From Sphingomonadales bacterium UBA2683 (GTDB taxonomy: Bacteria > Pseudomonadota > Alphaproteobacteria > Sphingomonadales > Sphingomonadaceae), in the NCBI GenBank assembly GCA_002354635.1, contig DELZ01000001.1:235085-299084 (forward strand): a stretch of DNA of 64,000 bases, given 5' to 3'. Below the pieces are notes generated by a model. It made no database searches. It saw only the letters and a program-made list of their open reading frames with translations, and had not been told where the DNA came from. The stretch's first letter is position 1; every line of letters begins with the position of its first letter. Both the position numbers and the translations under genes were made by a program. Of this stretch, positions 47,978 through 56,701 are shown piece after piece.

Positions 47978-49682
47978 GGCTTTGCTCTTCGGACGCGGAT
48001 TTGGGTTTCCACAGCAACGGCGTCAGTTCTGACACATCGACATCGCGATGTTCGTCGGGAATGATCCCGAGCATCGGACCGACACGCGATACCAGCTTGC
48101 GCACGATCGGTGCCGCGGTCCAGCCTGCGGTGCGCTGGAAAGAGGTTTCTGCGGTTCCCTGCGGTTCATCGAGCATGGCGATAACCACATAGCGCGGATT
48201 GTCCATCGGAAAGGCTGCGGCAAAGGTCGATACCAGCGATGTCTTGTTATAACCGCCTTCCGAGGGTTTTTCTGCCGAACCGGTTTTGCCACCAACCCGG
48301 TAGCCCGCCGCATCGGCTTTGCGACCGGTACCATCCGCGACAATCATCCGGAGCAGCTGACGCATCCGGGCGCTGGTTGCGGCCTTGAACACCCGGCGCC
48401 CTTTGGCCTCCTTGCCCGGCTCAACCTTCAGCAAGGTTGCCGGACGCCATATTCCACCGTTGACCATGGCCGCATAGGCGCTGGCAAGATGCAGCGGGGT
48501 AACGGCGATGCCATGCCCGTAAGCGACGGTCATATTGGTCACCCGCCCCCAGTTCCGCGGCCACAGCGGCTTGCCCCGTTCAAACAGTTCTATATGGGGA
48601 CGTTCGTCAAAACCCAGACGGCGGAACATTTCTTCCATGGCTTTCTGGCCAAGATTGTCCGCTATCCGCGCCGTGACAATGTTGGAACTGTGGACCAGCG
48701 TTTCCGGCACATTCAGATAGCGCCCCTGGCTATGGTCGTCCTTGATTGTGAAGCCGCCAATCTTGATCGGTTCCATCGCGTTGTAGCGGACCGCCAAGTC
48801 GGTGACGGTACCGGCGTCAAGCGCAGCGGCAATGGTCAGCGGCTTGAACGTTGACCCCAGCTCAAACACGCTCTGCGTCACTTCGTTATTCTGATGCTTC
48901 ATCGTCGCCCGGCGAATCTTGTTCGGATCGAACAACGGCAGGGAGGCAAGCGCCATGACTTCCCCGGTTTCCACATCCAATATGATTCCCGCCGCACCGC
49001 GCGCTTCGGTCATCAGCATGGCATCCTGCAGCTCGCTTTCCAGCGCCGCCTGCGCCCGGCTGTCGATCGACAGTATCGCGGGAGTACCACGCAGGTTCGG
49101 TGCGACGAGGCGTTCGTTCAGCGCACGTTCCATGCCCATCACACCGTCGCCGTCGGCGTCGACATAGCCCAGCACATGCGCCGCCAGTTCGCGCTGGGGA
49201 TAGAGGCGTTCATCCTCGCGCGGAAATTCGATACCGATTTCTCCCAGCGCGTGGATTTGCTTTACCTCTTCGGGCAGCGCCCTGCGGCGGAGATAGGTTG
49301 GATGGGAGCCGTTCAGCTTTTCCAGGAATCGTGCAGCGCTGGTGTCCGGAAAAATCGAGGCCAGTTGCCGTGCCAGCACTTCCTTGTCACCGAGCACCCG
49401 GGCCGGAACCACACGAACGGCATAGCCCCGCATCGTTCGCGCCAGAGGCACGCCGTTGCGGTCAACAATATCGCCGCGTGGCGGGACAAAAGCGCTGCCC
49501 AGCACGCGATAGGGGGCCGCATCTTCCAATATCGTCAGACTGATCAGCCGCCCCACGATAATCGTGAAGGCGGCGAGAAATACCAAAAGCAAGATCATCA
49601 GCCGAAAATGGGCGCTCGCGGCGATTTCCTTGGCTTTTCCCGAAAATTGCACCTTCTTGCTGTTGGCCAGAAGTGTGGTCAT
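47964..49682 (-). CDS. ftsI: Septal transpeptidase FtsI (PBP3)
   Basis: A 572-residue class B penicillin-binding protein that cross-links septal peptidoglycan. One membrane helix (about residues 29-49), a pedestal domain (ILEDAAPYRVLGSAFVPPRG, then DIVDRNGVPLART), and the transpeptidase domain with STFK (S277), HSSN (about 333) and VGGKTGSAEK (about 463). All catalytic motifs are intact. The start overlaps the ftsL stop as ATGA. Confidence 0.97.
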   Translation of the reverse strand: MTTLLANSKKVQFSGKAKEIAASAHFRLMILLLVFLAAFTIIVGRLISLTILEDAAPYRVLGSAFVPPRGDIVDRNGVPLARTMRGYAVRVVPARVLGDKEVLARQLASIFPDTSAARFLEKLNGSHPTYLRRRALPEEVKQIHALGEIGIEFPREDERLYPQRELAAHVLGYVDADGDGVMGMERALNERLVAPNLRGTPAILSIDSRAQAALESELQDAMLMTEARGAAGIILDVETGEVMALASLPLFDPNKIRRATMKHQNNEVTQSVFELGSTFKPLTIAAALDAGTVTDLAVRYNAMEPIKIGGFTIKDDHSQGRYLNVPETLVHSSNIVTARIADNLGQKAMEEMFRRLGFDERPHIELFERGKPLWPRNWGRVTNMTVAYGHGIAVTPLHLASAYAAMVNGGIWRPATLLKVEPGKEAKGRRVFKAATSARMRQLLRMIVADGTGRKADAAGYRVGGKTGSAEKPSEGGYNKTSLVSTFAAAFPMDNPRYVVIAMLDEPQGTAETSFQRTAGWTAAPIVRKLVSRVGPMLGIIPDEHRDVDVSELTPLLWKPKSASEEQSHATE

Positions 49683-50281
49683 TCGGCCATGCTTTCAATT
49701 TTCTCCGCCATGGCCTTGCGGCCGAGATCCCGGACGAGACCGTCATCGAGCAGCTTGTCCTCGATGTGCGCCACTCTTGCAGTGCGCGCCTGTGCTCCAC
49801 CGCCTGCCCACCGCGATTCGCCGTCCGTCGCAGTCCGCCCGTAACTTGCATGGCTTCCGATAGCGCTGCCATCGGGATTCCGGTCCTGCGCCTTGGCTGT
49901 ACCGAAAACCGAACCAATGATGCCGGCCGGCTTGATTCCGTCCATCGAACTGATCACCGCGACCTGCACAGGTTTGCGCAGGTCCTTGCCGCCGAGATTG
50001 GCCAATGCGCGCTCGCCATCCAGATATTGCGCGGCCTGCGGCGAGGCATAGCCGAATTCGAGCTTGTTCCATTCCTCCAGCTGACGCAGATTGGCACGCG
50101 CGCTGAATTCGGTTTCGAGATAGCGGATTTCCTTCTTGGCCTCGACGATCTCGAGATCGGTGCGGGCAAGGTCGCTGCGCAAGGTAGCGACGCTGAGCGA
50201 CAACGGATAAAGCAGGATCGCCACCAGAAAAACCAGCGCGAGCCATCCTATTCCTTCCAGACGTTTGACTACTAGCTTCAC
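49679..50281 (-). CDS. ftsL: FtsL-like divisome protein with C-terminal extension
   Basis: A 200-residue bitopic protein at the ftsL position, between rsmH and ftsI. One membrane helix (residues about 12-32, [19 protein letters not shown]) is followed by a coiled-coil-like stretch ([20 protein letters not shown]). After this a tail of about 100 residues, low in hydrophobic residues and rich in Gly, Ser and Ala, continues to the end; typical FtsL is much shorter. The assignment rests on topology and position because FtsL sequences are poorly conserved. Confidence 0.8.
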   Translation of the reverse strand: MKLVVKRLEGIGWLALVFLVAILLYPLSLSVATLRSDLARTDLEIVEAKKEIRYLETEFSARANLRQLEEWNKLEFGYASPQAAQYLDGERALANLGGKDLRKPVQVAVISSMDGIKPAGIIGSVFGTAKAQDRNPDGSAIGSHASYGRTATDGESRWAGGGAQARTARVAHIEDKLLDDGLVRDLGRKAMAEKIESMAE

Positions 50282-51222
50282 TGCTCTCCACCGCCACTAG
50301 GCGCGTCGGTGCGCACCGCTGATCGAAGGGTGGCGGAGCGGGCTCGGGGATTAAGGGCCTGCTCCGCCCCGGCCGGACGCACCGCTTTGGCTGGTTTATG
50401 AAAGGTGGGTGCCGGCCGTGTCTCGTTAACCTGGGGTAGATGCCGCGAGCCGGCGGACTGCTGTCCGCTGCGGTCGCGCAGAAAATTTTTGACGATGCGA
50501 TCTTCAAGGCTGTGGAATGTCACCACCGCCAGACGGCCGCCGGGCTGCAGCAGTTTCTCTGCAGCGGCGAGACCGTCTTCGAGTTCGCCCAATTCACGAT
50601 TGATATGGATGCGGATCGCCTGGAACGTACGGGTCGCCGGGTCCTTCTTGTCGCCGGCGCGATGGCCAAGCGCCTTCCGGACGACCTGCGCGAGTTCCGC
50701 AGTCCGGGTAAGCGGCCGCGCCTCGACAATCGCTCTGGCAATGCGCCGCGAGCGGCGTTCCTCGCCATAGCGGTAGATGACATCGGCAATCATTTCTTCA
50801 TCGGCTTCGTTGAGAAAGTCGGCCGCGCTTTCGCCATCGCGGGCCATGCGCATGTCGAGCGGTCCGTCTTTCTGAAAGGAGAAGCCGCGCTCGGCCTGAT
50901 CCAGCTGCATCGACGACACGCCGATATCCAGAGTAACGCCGTCAATGTCCTCGTCGATCAGCACGTCCGCCATTTCCGAATAGCGGGCGTGGTGCAGGCT
51001 CAGCTTGCCGCCAGACTCATCGACCATCGCCTGGCCAGCAGCGATGGCATCCGGATCCTGGTCAAAGGCATGAACCTTCGCGCCTGCCTTGAGCATCGCG
51101 GCGCTGTAGCCACCGGCTCCGAATGTGCCATCGACATGCGTCTCGCCAGGGGTAATGGCGAGCGCGACGACTACTTCATCAAGCAGGACGGGGACATGGC
51201 GAGCGGCGGTGGCGGCGGTCAT
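50278..51222 (-). CDS. rsmH: 16S rRNA m4C1402 methyltransferase
   Basis: A 314-residue SAM methyltransferase (MraW) that methylates C1402 of 16S rRNA. Landmarks are [54 protein letters not shown] (with the DGPLDMRM that follows), [15 protein letters not shown], and [17 protein letters not shown] chose ATG 51222, which overlaps the mraZ stop as ATGA. Confidence 0.97.
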   Translation of the reverse strand: MTAATAARHVPVLLDEVVVALAITPGETHVDGTFGAGGYSAAMLKAGAKVHAFDQDPDAIAAGQAMVDESGGKLSLHHARYSEMADVLIDEDIDGVTLDIGVSSMQLDQAERGFSFQKDGPLDMRMARDGESAADFLNEADEEMIADVIYRYGEERRSRRIARAIVEARPLTRTAELAQVVRKALGHRAGDKKDPATRTFQAIRIHINRELGELEDGLAAAEKLLQPGGRLAVVTFHSLEDRIVKNFLRDRSGQQSAGSRHLPQVNETRPAPTFHKPAKAVRPAGAEQALNPRARSATLRSAVRTDAPSGGGEQ

Positions 51223-51722
51223 TTCGCTTTCCCTCCGCCCTTCTGCCCGGCTTCCTTCAGATGATGCTCGACCAGACGCCGATCGACCGGGACATCGTCG
51301 GTGGTGTCGAGCAAGGTCTGCGGATTCCAAAGACAAAAAGTCGTACCGATGCCGTGGAACAGGACATTGCCGTCCAGATTGCCGATCTCGCGGAGTTGCG
51401 GCGGCAAAATGAATCGGCCGCTGGCGTCAAAGCTGAGATCCTGCAGCGAAGAAAATTTGCGGGCGCCGGCGGCATCCTTGTCAAACGACTCGCCGCGAGC
51501 GATCGCCGCCTCCCATTGCTTGTCAATTTCGGCGAGCATGTCGGCTTTGCGGCTGAGACCGAAACCGACCAGGCAATCCCATTTTTCATGTGTACCCAGA
51601 CAGACCGTCCGGCCATCGCTGCTTTCAATCAGATTTTTGCGCAGGAATGCAGGAACCGACAGCCGGCCCTTATCGTCTATCGCCGATATAGCAGAGCCTG
51701 AATATGCAAACGCACCTGACAC
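51219..51722 (-). CDS. mraZ: Transcriptional regulator MraZ
   Basis: A 167-residue protein of two AbrB-like halves, each with the DxxGR motif: [11 protein letters not shown] (about residue 17) and [11 protein letters not shown] (about 105). MraZ represses the dcw operon by binding its promoter. I chose GTG 51722, with GGGGA eight bases upstream, because the protein then begins [12 protein letters not shown] as in related sphingomonads; TTG 51737 is a less likely alternative. A phased G-run repeat upstream may be its operator. Confidence 0.93.
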   Translation of the reverse strand: MSGAFAYSGSAISAIDDKGRLSVPAFLRKNLIESSDGRTVCLGTHEKWDCLVGFGLSRKADMLAEIDKQWEAAIARGESFDKDAAGARKFSSLQDLSFDASGRFILPPQLREIGNLDGNVLFHGIGTTFCLWNPQTLLDTTDDVPVDRRLVEHHLKEAGQKGGGKAK

Positions 51723-51837
51723 AGCGAAAATCCCCAATCCGAACCGGGGGCAATAATCTCCCCGATCCAGAAGTGCGCGTGCCAGCGCCCTTCCGAAAAC
51801 AGAATCCCGGACAGGAAGAAAACCCCGATAACAAATC

Positions 51838-51891
51838 AGGGTTATCAGGGGATCGCTGGGGAGGAAAGGGGATATTAGGGGATTTTGCGGG
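51838..51891. promoter_or_regulatory. 10-bp phased G-run repeats before mraZ, candidate MraZ operator
   Basis: On the plus strand G-runs of three or four bases recur at 10-bp steps: 51839-51841, 51848-51851, 51858-51861, 51868-51871, 51878-51881 and 51889-51891, four of them as (A/T)GGGG. MraZ of E. coli binds direct TGGGN repeats separated by five bases, which is the same 10-bp period. This lies 120-170 bp upstream of the mraZ start. Here the G-rich strand is opposite to the gene. Confidence 0.55.
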
Positions 51892-51993
51892 CAATAGTAA
51901 TTAAGTTACTGAATTATTTACCTTATAATTTCAGCCTCAAAATCTGTCGTTCACATCATTGGCGCGCAATCCCTAGAAAAATGGAAAAGCTTT

Positions 51994-52785
51994 TCATCGC
52001 TTGCCGTCATCCGGTTGGAATCGATCCTGCATCAGAGAGTCGAGAAACCGCACAGCATCGCTTTTTTGCGGGGAACGGCGAGCGTTTTCCGACCAAAGCG
52101 CGGCGTTGAGAAAGTCGGCATCAGCCACAATTGCGGCCTGCCCCTGTCCGATCTTGCATCGTAGGAAGGCCCTGCCCTTATCCGTGTCGCAGCGTACGTC
52201 GGAAGAGGGAGCTGCGGCAATCGGCTCCAACCGACCAACTCCCCGGGTAGCGAAGCCATATTTTCCAAAACGCAATTTCACGATATCGGTGCTGCTTTCG
52301 GCGTCGGTGACGAGTTCCAGACCCCAGTGACCGAGAAGCGGCGACAGCAGGCCGCTGGCGAGCGGACGCCGCGGATCACCAAGGGGCAAGGCGGACGGCC
52401 AGACCAGATCCGGATCGGTCAGGATGATGGCAGTGCCCCCGGCGCGAACCCAGGCGTCGAGATCCGCCAGATCGGCGGGCGCCATGGCGCGCGGCTGGGC
52501 CAGAATGACGATATCCGGTTTTTGGTCGGCGAGATTTTCCAGACTGTCGACCGCCGCTATATCATATTGGCCCTGCCAGTAGCGGAAGATCGGTGCGGGC
52601 TCGGCCTCGCCGGAGAGGATCGACTCCATCGAAGCCCCCTCGCCCCAGACCAGCGGCAGGCTGGTCATAAGCTGAACTCTCGTCTCGCCGTGGGGATGAT
52701 CCGGCCGTGACTCGGTAGCGGTACATTGCGCCAGAGCCAGCAGCGCCAACAGGGCCGACGGGATCGTCTGCCGGAAGTCGGCCAA
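51994..52785 (-). CDS. Exported protein with Gld/ABC-type-auxiliary-like domain, unknown function
   Basis: A 263-residue protein starting at TTG 52785 with GGGAG about nine bases upstream; no ATG lies early in the frame. The N-terminus is hydrophobic (ALLALLALAQC). The body has the pattern LMTSLPLVWG, KPDIVILAQPRAM, LDAWVRAGGTAIILTDPDL and GQAAIVADADFLN, a Rossmann/GATase-like layout seen in GldG-type proteins. Function unknown. It abuts the stop of the upstream small membrane protein gene and probably belongs to the cysK operon. Confidence 0.7.
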   Translation of the reverse strand: MADFRQTIPSALLALLALAQCTATESRPDHPHGETRVQLMTSLPLVWGEGASMESILSGEAEPAPIFRYWQGQYDIAAVDSLENLADQKPDIVILAQPRAMAPADLADLDAWVRAGGTAIILTDPDLVWPSALPLGDPRRPLASGLLSPLLGHWGLELVTDAESSTDIVKLRFGKYGFATRGVGRLEPIAAAPSSDVRCDTDKGRAFLRCKIGQGQAAIVADADFLNAALWSENARRSPQKSDAVRFLDSLMQDRFQPDDGKR

Positions 52786-53154
52786 CTAGCGTCGCTCCCG
52801 GTCCATCGGCGCGTCCAGGTTCGGATCCGGCTTCAGATCCGGGACCGTCTGTCCCGGCAAATTTGTCGCCGGTTTCGGGACATCGGGCTTGCCCGCCCCC
52901 GACTCTGGTGCCGGGGTGATGCCCAGTTCCGCCAGCGGTTCGGCAGGCTTGCCTTCCGGATTGCTGACCAGCGGCGGAGCGCTCCCCTCGTCCGCTTCCT
53001 GCAGTTCCTCGATGACGGTCTGCTCGTCGCTGGCCCGCTGGATCACGAAATTGGCCACACTCACCAGCAACAGCACCGCCGCCAGTCCGATCACGCCGAC
53101 CTGAATCCGCTGCATCGTGTCCTGACGACCGGAATTCTGGTTCCTCTTATCCAT
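52786..53154 (-). CDS. Single-span membrane protein, Pro/Glu-rich, unknown function
   Basis: A 122-residue protein: short basic cytoplasmic N-terminus, one helix (about residues 15-33, QVGVIGLAAVLLLVSVANF), then an acidic, proline-rich periplasmic tail (about 90 residues). I chose ATG 53154, which overlaps the end of cysK by eight bases; TTG 53163 is the alternative. I do not recognise the family. Its place between cysK and the Gld-like gene suggests a co-transcribed unit. Confidence 0.65.
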   Translation of the reverse strand: MDKRNQNSGRQDTMQRIQVGVIGLAAVLLLVSVANFVIQRASDEQTVIEELQEADEGSAPPLVSNPEGKPAEPLAELGITPAPESGAGKPDVPKPATNLPGQTVPDLKPDPNLDAPMDRERR

Positions 53155-54148
53155 TCTGGTCAAGCCACGGGAAGACCGGCAGCCCTTTTTCCTTGAGCCA
53201 GGCCGCGTTGTAGAGTGAGGACAGATAGCGGAATCCGGTATCGCACAATATCGTCGCGACCCGGCTGCCTGGCCCCAATTCCTTGCCCAGAGCGATCGCG
53301 CCGGCCACGTTGATGCCCGAGGACAGGCCGAGGCACAGCCCTTCTTCCATCAGCAGCCGTTCGACCCAGACCAAAGCTTCTTCGTCTGAAATCCGGTATT
53401 GCCGGTCGACCGGTGCATCTTCCAGATTGCCGGTGATCCGGCCCTGGCCAATGCCCTCGGCAACGCTGTTGCCCTCGGACTTGAGTTCGCCATGGGCATA
53501 ATATTCATAAAGCGCCGCGCCATGCGGGTCGGACAGGGCGATGGTCACCGTCTCGTCCTTCGCCTTCAGGCCCATGCCGACGCCGGCAAGCGTGCCACCG
53601 GTGCCTACGGCGCAGGTAAAGCCGTCGATCCTGCCCTCCATCTGGCTCCAGATTTCCTCTGCGGTCGTTTCGATATGGGCGCGGCGATTGGCAACATTGT
53701 CAAACTGGTTGGCCCAGACGGCCCCTTCGGTCTCTTCCGCGATCCGGCGCGACTGGTGGACGAAGTGGCACTGGCTCGAATAAGGCGCGGCCGGAACGGT
53801 GATCAGCTCCGCACCGAGCGCGCGCAACGTGTCCATTTTCTCGCGGCTCTGGGTTTCCGGCATGACGATGGTCGATTTATAGCCCTTGGCATTGGCGACC
53901 AGAGCGATACCGATCCCGGTATTGCCTGCGGTACCCTCGACAATCCGTCCGCCGGGTTTCAACTGGCCGCGGTCTTCTGCATCCTGAATGATGTAGAGCG
54001 CGGCACGGTCCTTGACCGATGCACCGGGATTGGCAAATTCGCACTTGCCGAAAATATCGCAACCGGCTGCTTCGCTCGGGCCGGCGAGGCGGACGAGCGG
54101 GGTGTTGCCGATCAAGTCGAGGCTATTTTGAATGATAGTCATAGTCAT
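53147..54148 (-). CDS. cysK: Cysteine synthase A (O-acetylserine sulfhydrylase)
   Basis: A 333-residue PLP enzyme making cysteine from O-acetylserine and sulfide. The PLP lysine is in NPGASVKDRAA (K46). The substrate loop is EGTAGNTGIGIALV and the phosphate-binding loop is GTGGTLAGVG. The insertion around RRAHIETTAEEIWSQM is typical of a cysteine synthase subgroup close to CBS. Two small genes of unknown function follow. The SDR and GST genes upstream are separate transcripts or a loose operon. Confidence 0.92.
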   Translation of the reverse strand: MTMTIIQNSLDLIGNTPLVRLAGPSEAAGCDIFGKCEFANPGASVKDRAALYIIQDAEDRGQLKPGGRIVEGTAGNTGIGIALVANAKGYKSTIVMPETQSREKMDTLRALGAELITVPAAPYSSQCHFVHQSRRIAEETEGAVWANQFDNVANRRAHIETTAEEIWSQMEGRIDGFTCAVGTGGTLAGVGMGLKAKDETVTIALSDPHGAALYEYYAHGELKSEGNSVAEGIGQGRITGNLEDAPVDRQYRISDEEALVWVERLLMEEGLCLGLSSGINVAGAIALGKELGPGSRVATILCDTGFRYLSSLYNAAWLKEKGLPVFPWLDQNG

Positions 54149-54236
54149 TTAATAGGCACGCCAGCGGGGCACCGCAAGCAGGGCTTGCTTGTCCGGTAAA
54201 AAGCAGGGCTTTGTCCGATCTGTCTCACGCCCCGTT

Positions 54237-54938
54237 CTAGCCACCAAGATCAAATTTCTCCGGCACCATTTTTGCCAATATTTTGTCGCAGCCTGCGTTG
54301 TTGCGCTGGAAACAGTCATGCGCTTTCATCGCTTGATAATGGGCGACCAAGGCTGGCCAACGGGATTTGTCGGGCAGACCGGCGAGCATATCGGTCTGGG
54401 CGATCTGGCTGGCAACGGCGATATCGGCGATGGTGATTGAGTCGCCGATAAAATAGGCGCGCCCGTCGAGATATTGTTCGAGATAATCCCACAAGGGCGG
54501 CAGCTTTTCGTTCCATGTCTTGCGCGCCGTTTCGAGGTCGGGCTCCTTGCGCTGGAACAGGTTGAACAGGATCGGGCGGAACAGGCCCATGCCTCCGGCC
54601 ATCGCCATGCCGGTGTCGGCATATTCCTCCAGCCACAGCGCCCGGCCATGGTCGAACGGATCGGCGGGATAGACGGCGGGGTCGGGCTGTTTCTTTTCCA
54701 GATAACCGCAGATCGCGGAGCTGTCGGTGATCGTGCCTTCGGTCCCTTCCTCGGCGATTGTGCGGTCGCGCAGCGAGGGAATGCGGCCGAGCGGGCTGAT
54801 CTGCTTATACCATTCCGGCATGACCATGACACTGACATCCTCGCAGTCATAATCGAGCCCCTTGAGCGCCATCACCGCCTCCACCTTGCGCTGGAAGGGA
54901 GACAGGGGCGAGCCGTAGAGTAGGTAGGATGCGGTCAT
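54237..54938 (-). CDS. Glutathione S-transferase family protein
   Basis: A 233-residue protein with a thioredoxin-like N-terminal domain (YLLYGSPLSPFQRKVEAVMA, then PLGRIPSLRD, then ITDSSAICGYLE, the usual ES-type motif here as DSSAI) and an all-helical C-terminal domain (FIGDSITIADIAVASQ, the GST N-capping box). The catalytic residue is likely a Ser in the SPLSPF loop. The physiological substrate is unknown. GGAGA lies before the ATG. It lies 27 bp after the SDR gene on the same strand. Confidence 0.87.
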   Translation of the reverse strand: MTASYLLYGSPLSPFQRKVEAVMALKGLDYDCEDVSVMVMPEWYKQISPLGRIPSLRDRTIAEEGTEGTITDSSAICGYLEKKQPDPAVYPADPFDHGRALWLEEYADTGMAMAGGMGLFRPILFNLFQRKEPDLETARKTWNEKLPPLWDYLEQYLDGRAYFIGDSITIADIAVASQIAQTDMLAGLPDKSRWPALVAHYQAMKAHDCFQRNNAGCDKILAKMVPEKFDLGG

Positions 54939-54965
54939 GAGTGGGGATCTCCGATAGGTGGGGTT

Positions 54966-55940
54966 CTAGTATGAAAAATTCTCGTCAACCGTGGCCTCCG
55001 ACAGGGTCCACAGCTTCTCCGCGTTACCGGGATCAACCGCATAGGACCGGACGCTGCCGCTGGGGTCTTCATCATTGACGTCGGCGACATGGCAGTCTTC
55101 CAGATAGACACTGCCCTTGCCCTCGAGCTCCGGTGCCGTCGCCGCATAGCAGGTTGTCGCGGCGCCTGCCTCCACCGTCTTGAAGGCAAAATTCCCCTGG
55201 CTATTGTCTTCCATGCGCTTCATCAGCGCCGCAATGTCATCCTCGGTCAGATGGCGGCCGAGATTCGTCTGGATGCCGCCCGGGTGGACGGCCAGCGAAT
55301 GGACGCCCTTGTCCGCCAGCCGCTTTTCCAGGCCGACGCTGAACATGATATTGGCGGTCTTCGCCTGACCGTAGGAGGCCCATTTGTCATAGTCCCGCGT
55401 CTCGAAATGCGGATCGTCGAAATGCACCGTATCAAAATGATGACCGCGCGAGCTGAGATTGACGATGCGGACATCTCCGCCGGCTTTGGCGGCTTTGACA
55501 AGGGCCGGCGTCAGCAGGTTGGTGAGTAGGAAATGACCGATATGATTGGTACCGAACTGCATTTCCAGCCCGTCGGACGTGGTCATATGCGGACAGGCCA
55601 TCACCCCGGCATTGTTGATCAGCAGATCGATCTTGTCATGCTGGACCAGAAACGCCTTGGCGAAGGCCCGGATGCTGGCCATTTTACCAAGATCGCATTG
55701 CATCAGTTCGATCTCGGCATCGGCGACTGATGCTTTGATCGCCGCCACCGCGGCTTCGCCTTTGGCCATGTCGCGCACCGGAATGACAATATGCGCGCCT
55801 TTCGCCGCCATCGCTCGCGCGGTTTCCTGGCCGAGGCCGGAGGCACCGCCGGTGATAACCACCAGCTTGCCCGACAGGTCGATACCGTCGAGCACTTCGT
55901 CTGCGGTAGTCGTGGCGCCAAAATTATCGCGGGTGGTCAT
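54966..55940 (-). CDS. Short-chain dehydrogenase/reductase (WW-domain oxidoreductase-like)
   Basis: A 324-residue SDR. The NAD(P) motif is TGGASGLGQETARAM, then LINNAGVMACP, a Ser in VNLSSRGH, and the active-site YGQAKTANI (YxxxK). The layout matches the retinol dehydrogenase/WWOX-like group. The substrate is unknown. AGGAGA lies five bases before the ATG. It and the GST form a small leftward unit. The 278 bp upstream hold no gene, only a hairpin at 56156-56177. Confidence 0.88.
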   Translation of the reverse strand: MTTRDNFGATTTADEVLDGIDLSGKLVVITGGASGLGQETARAMAAKGAHIVIPVRDMAKGEAAVAAIKASVADAEIELMQCDLGKMASIRAFAKAFLVQHDKIDLLINNAGVMACPHMTTSDGLEMQFGTNHIGHFLLTNLLTPALVKAAKAGGDVRIVNLSSRGHHFDTVHFDDPHFETRDYDKWASYGQAKTANIMFSVGLEKRLADKGVHSLAVHPGGIQTNLGRHLTEDDIAALMKRMEDNSQGNFAFKTVEAGAATTCYAATAPELEGKGSVYLEDCHVADVNDEDPSGSVRSYAVDPGNAEKLWTLSEATVDENFSY

Positions 55941-56155
55941 CGGTGTCTCCTATGGGTCGGCTATCCCGCATGATTGCGGCGATGCCGCTATTCGTCAAAC
56001 ACAATCTGAGGCCCCCTTTCCCTCGGAGGACGAGAGTTGCGCAGATCTGGCAGCTTGCTGCCTGGTCGTAGCTGGATGAGGATGTTCTGCCATTCGAAGC
56101 GCAGTACACCCTCATCCAACGCCGCCTAGCTTCGTTCCTCAGCAAGGCTTTGTAT

Positions 56156-56177
56156 CCTTCTCCCTCAGGGGAGAAGG
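56156..56177. repeat. Perfect 9-bp stem hairpin
   Basis: CCTTCTCCC (56156-56164) and GGGAGAAGG (56169-56177) around TCAG, in the gap 55941-56218. It sits downstream of the leftward TPR gene and may terminate it. Similar CT-rich palindromes occur at 20228, 25517 and 25606, so it may also be a dispersed intergenic element. Confidence 0.6.
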
Positions 56178-56218
56178 TAGATAGAATTTGTCAAATGCCA
56201 CGACCACAAACATTGCTT

Positions 56219-56701
56219 CTAAAAATTCAAGCCTGCGAGACGTTGCCGGATTCCGGGGTCATTATCGTCTATATCGAATGCTAGTTCGTAGTAATCTTTA
56301 GCCTTTTGAAGGTTACCCAGACTTTCATATAATAGCCCGATGTTCCGGTGAACCGATTGCGCTTCAGGGTTAATTTTCAGTACTTGCAAATAGTCTTTTA
56401 GAGCCGATTCAACGTCGTCCAGCCGGTCAAAACTCAGACCGCGCATGAAAAGAATATTCTCAGCGGCCTCAACTTCGCTCAATACCTTGTCGAAGCACAA
56501 GATCGCTTTTCCAAACTCGTCGGTGTAGAAATAGGCATATCCAAGATAGGCTTGATATAGCTTGGTTTTTTTCCAATCAGATTCAGCTGACAACAAATGA
56601 TCAACAGCTTCATCGAATTCCTTGGAGTCGATCAGATTTGCCGCTCTCTGGATGCAGGCATCATATGGCTTGTTCTCAGAGATATTCGATCCCCACCGCA
56701 C
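56219..56701 (-). CDS. TPR-repeat protein, AT-rich
   Basis: About 160 residues made of tandem TPR-type helices (QAYLGYAYFYTDEFGKAIL, RGLSFDRLDDVESALKDYL, GLLYESLGNLQKAKDYYELA). TPRs mediate protein-protein contacts; no catalytic domain is present. I place the start at GTG 56701, with AGAAGG six bases upstream, overlapping the purT 3' end by 26 bases; no ATG is available early in the frame. The gene is clearly AT-richer than its neighbours (24 G+C in the 60-base line at 56341), suggesting transfer. Confidence 0.7.
   Translation of the reverse strand: MRWGSNISENKPYDACIQRAANLIDSKEFDEAVDHLLSAESDWKKTKLYQAYLGYAYFYTDEFGKAILCFDKVLSEVEAAENILFMRGLSFDRLDDVESALKDYLQVLKINPEAQSVHRNIGLLYESLGNLQKAKDYYELAFDIDDNDPGIRQRLAGLNF

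Noticed and set aside
51895..51925. CtrA-type box TTAA-N7-TTAA before mraZ
   Set aside because: Only one half matches; the second half is AATT. Too weak to report as a site.
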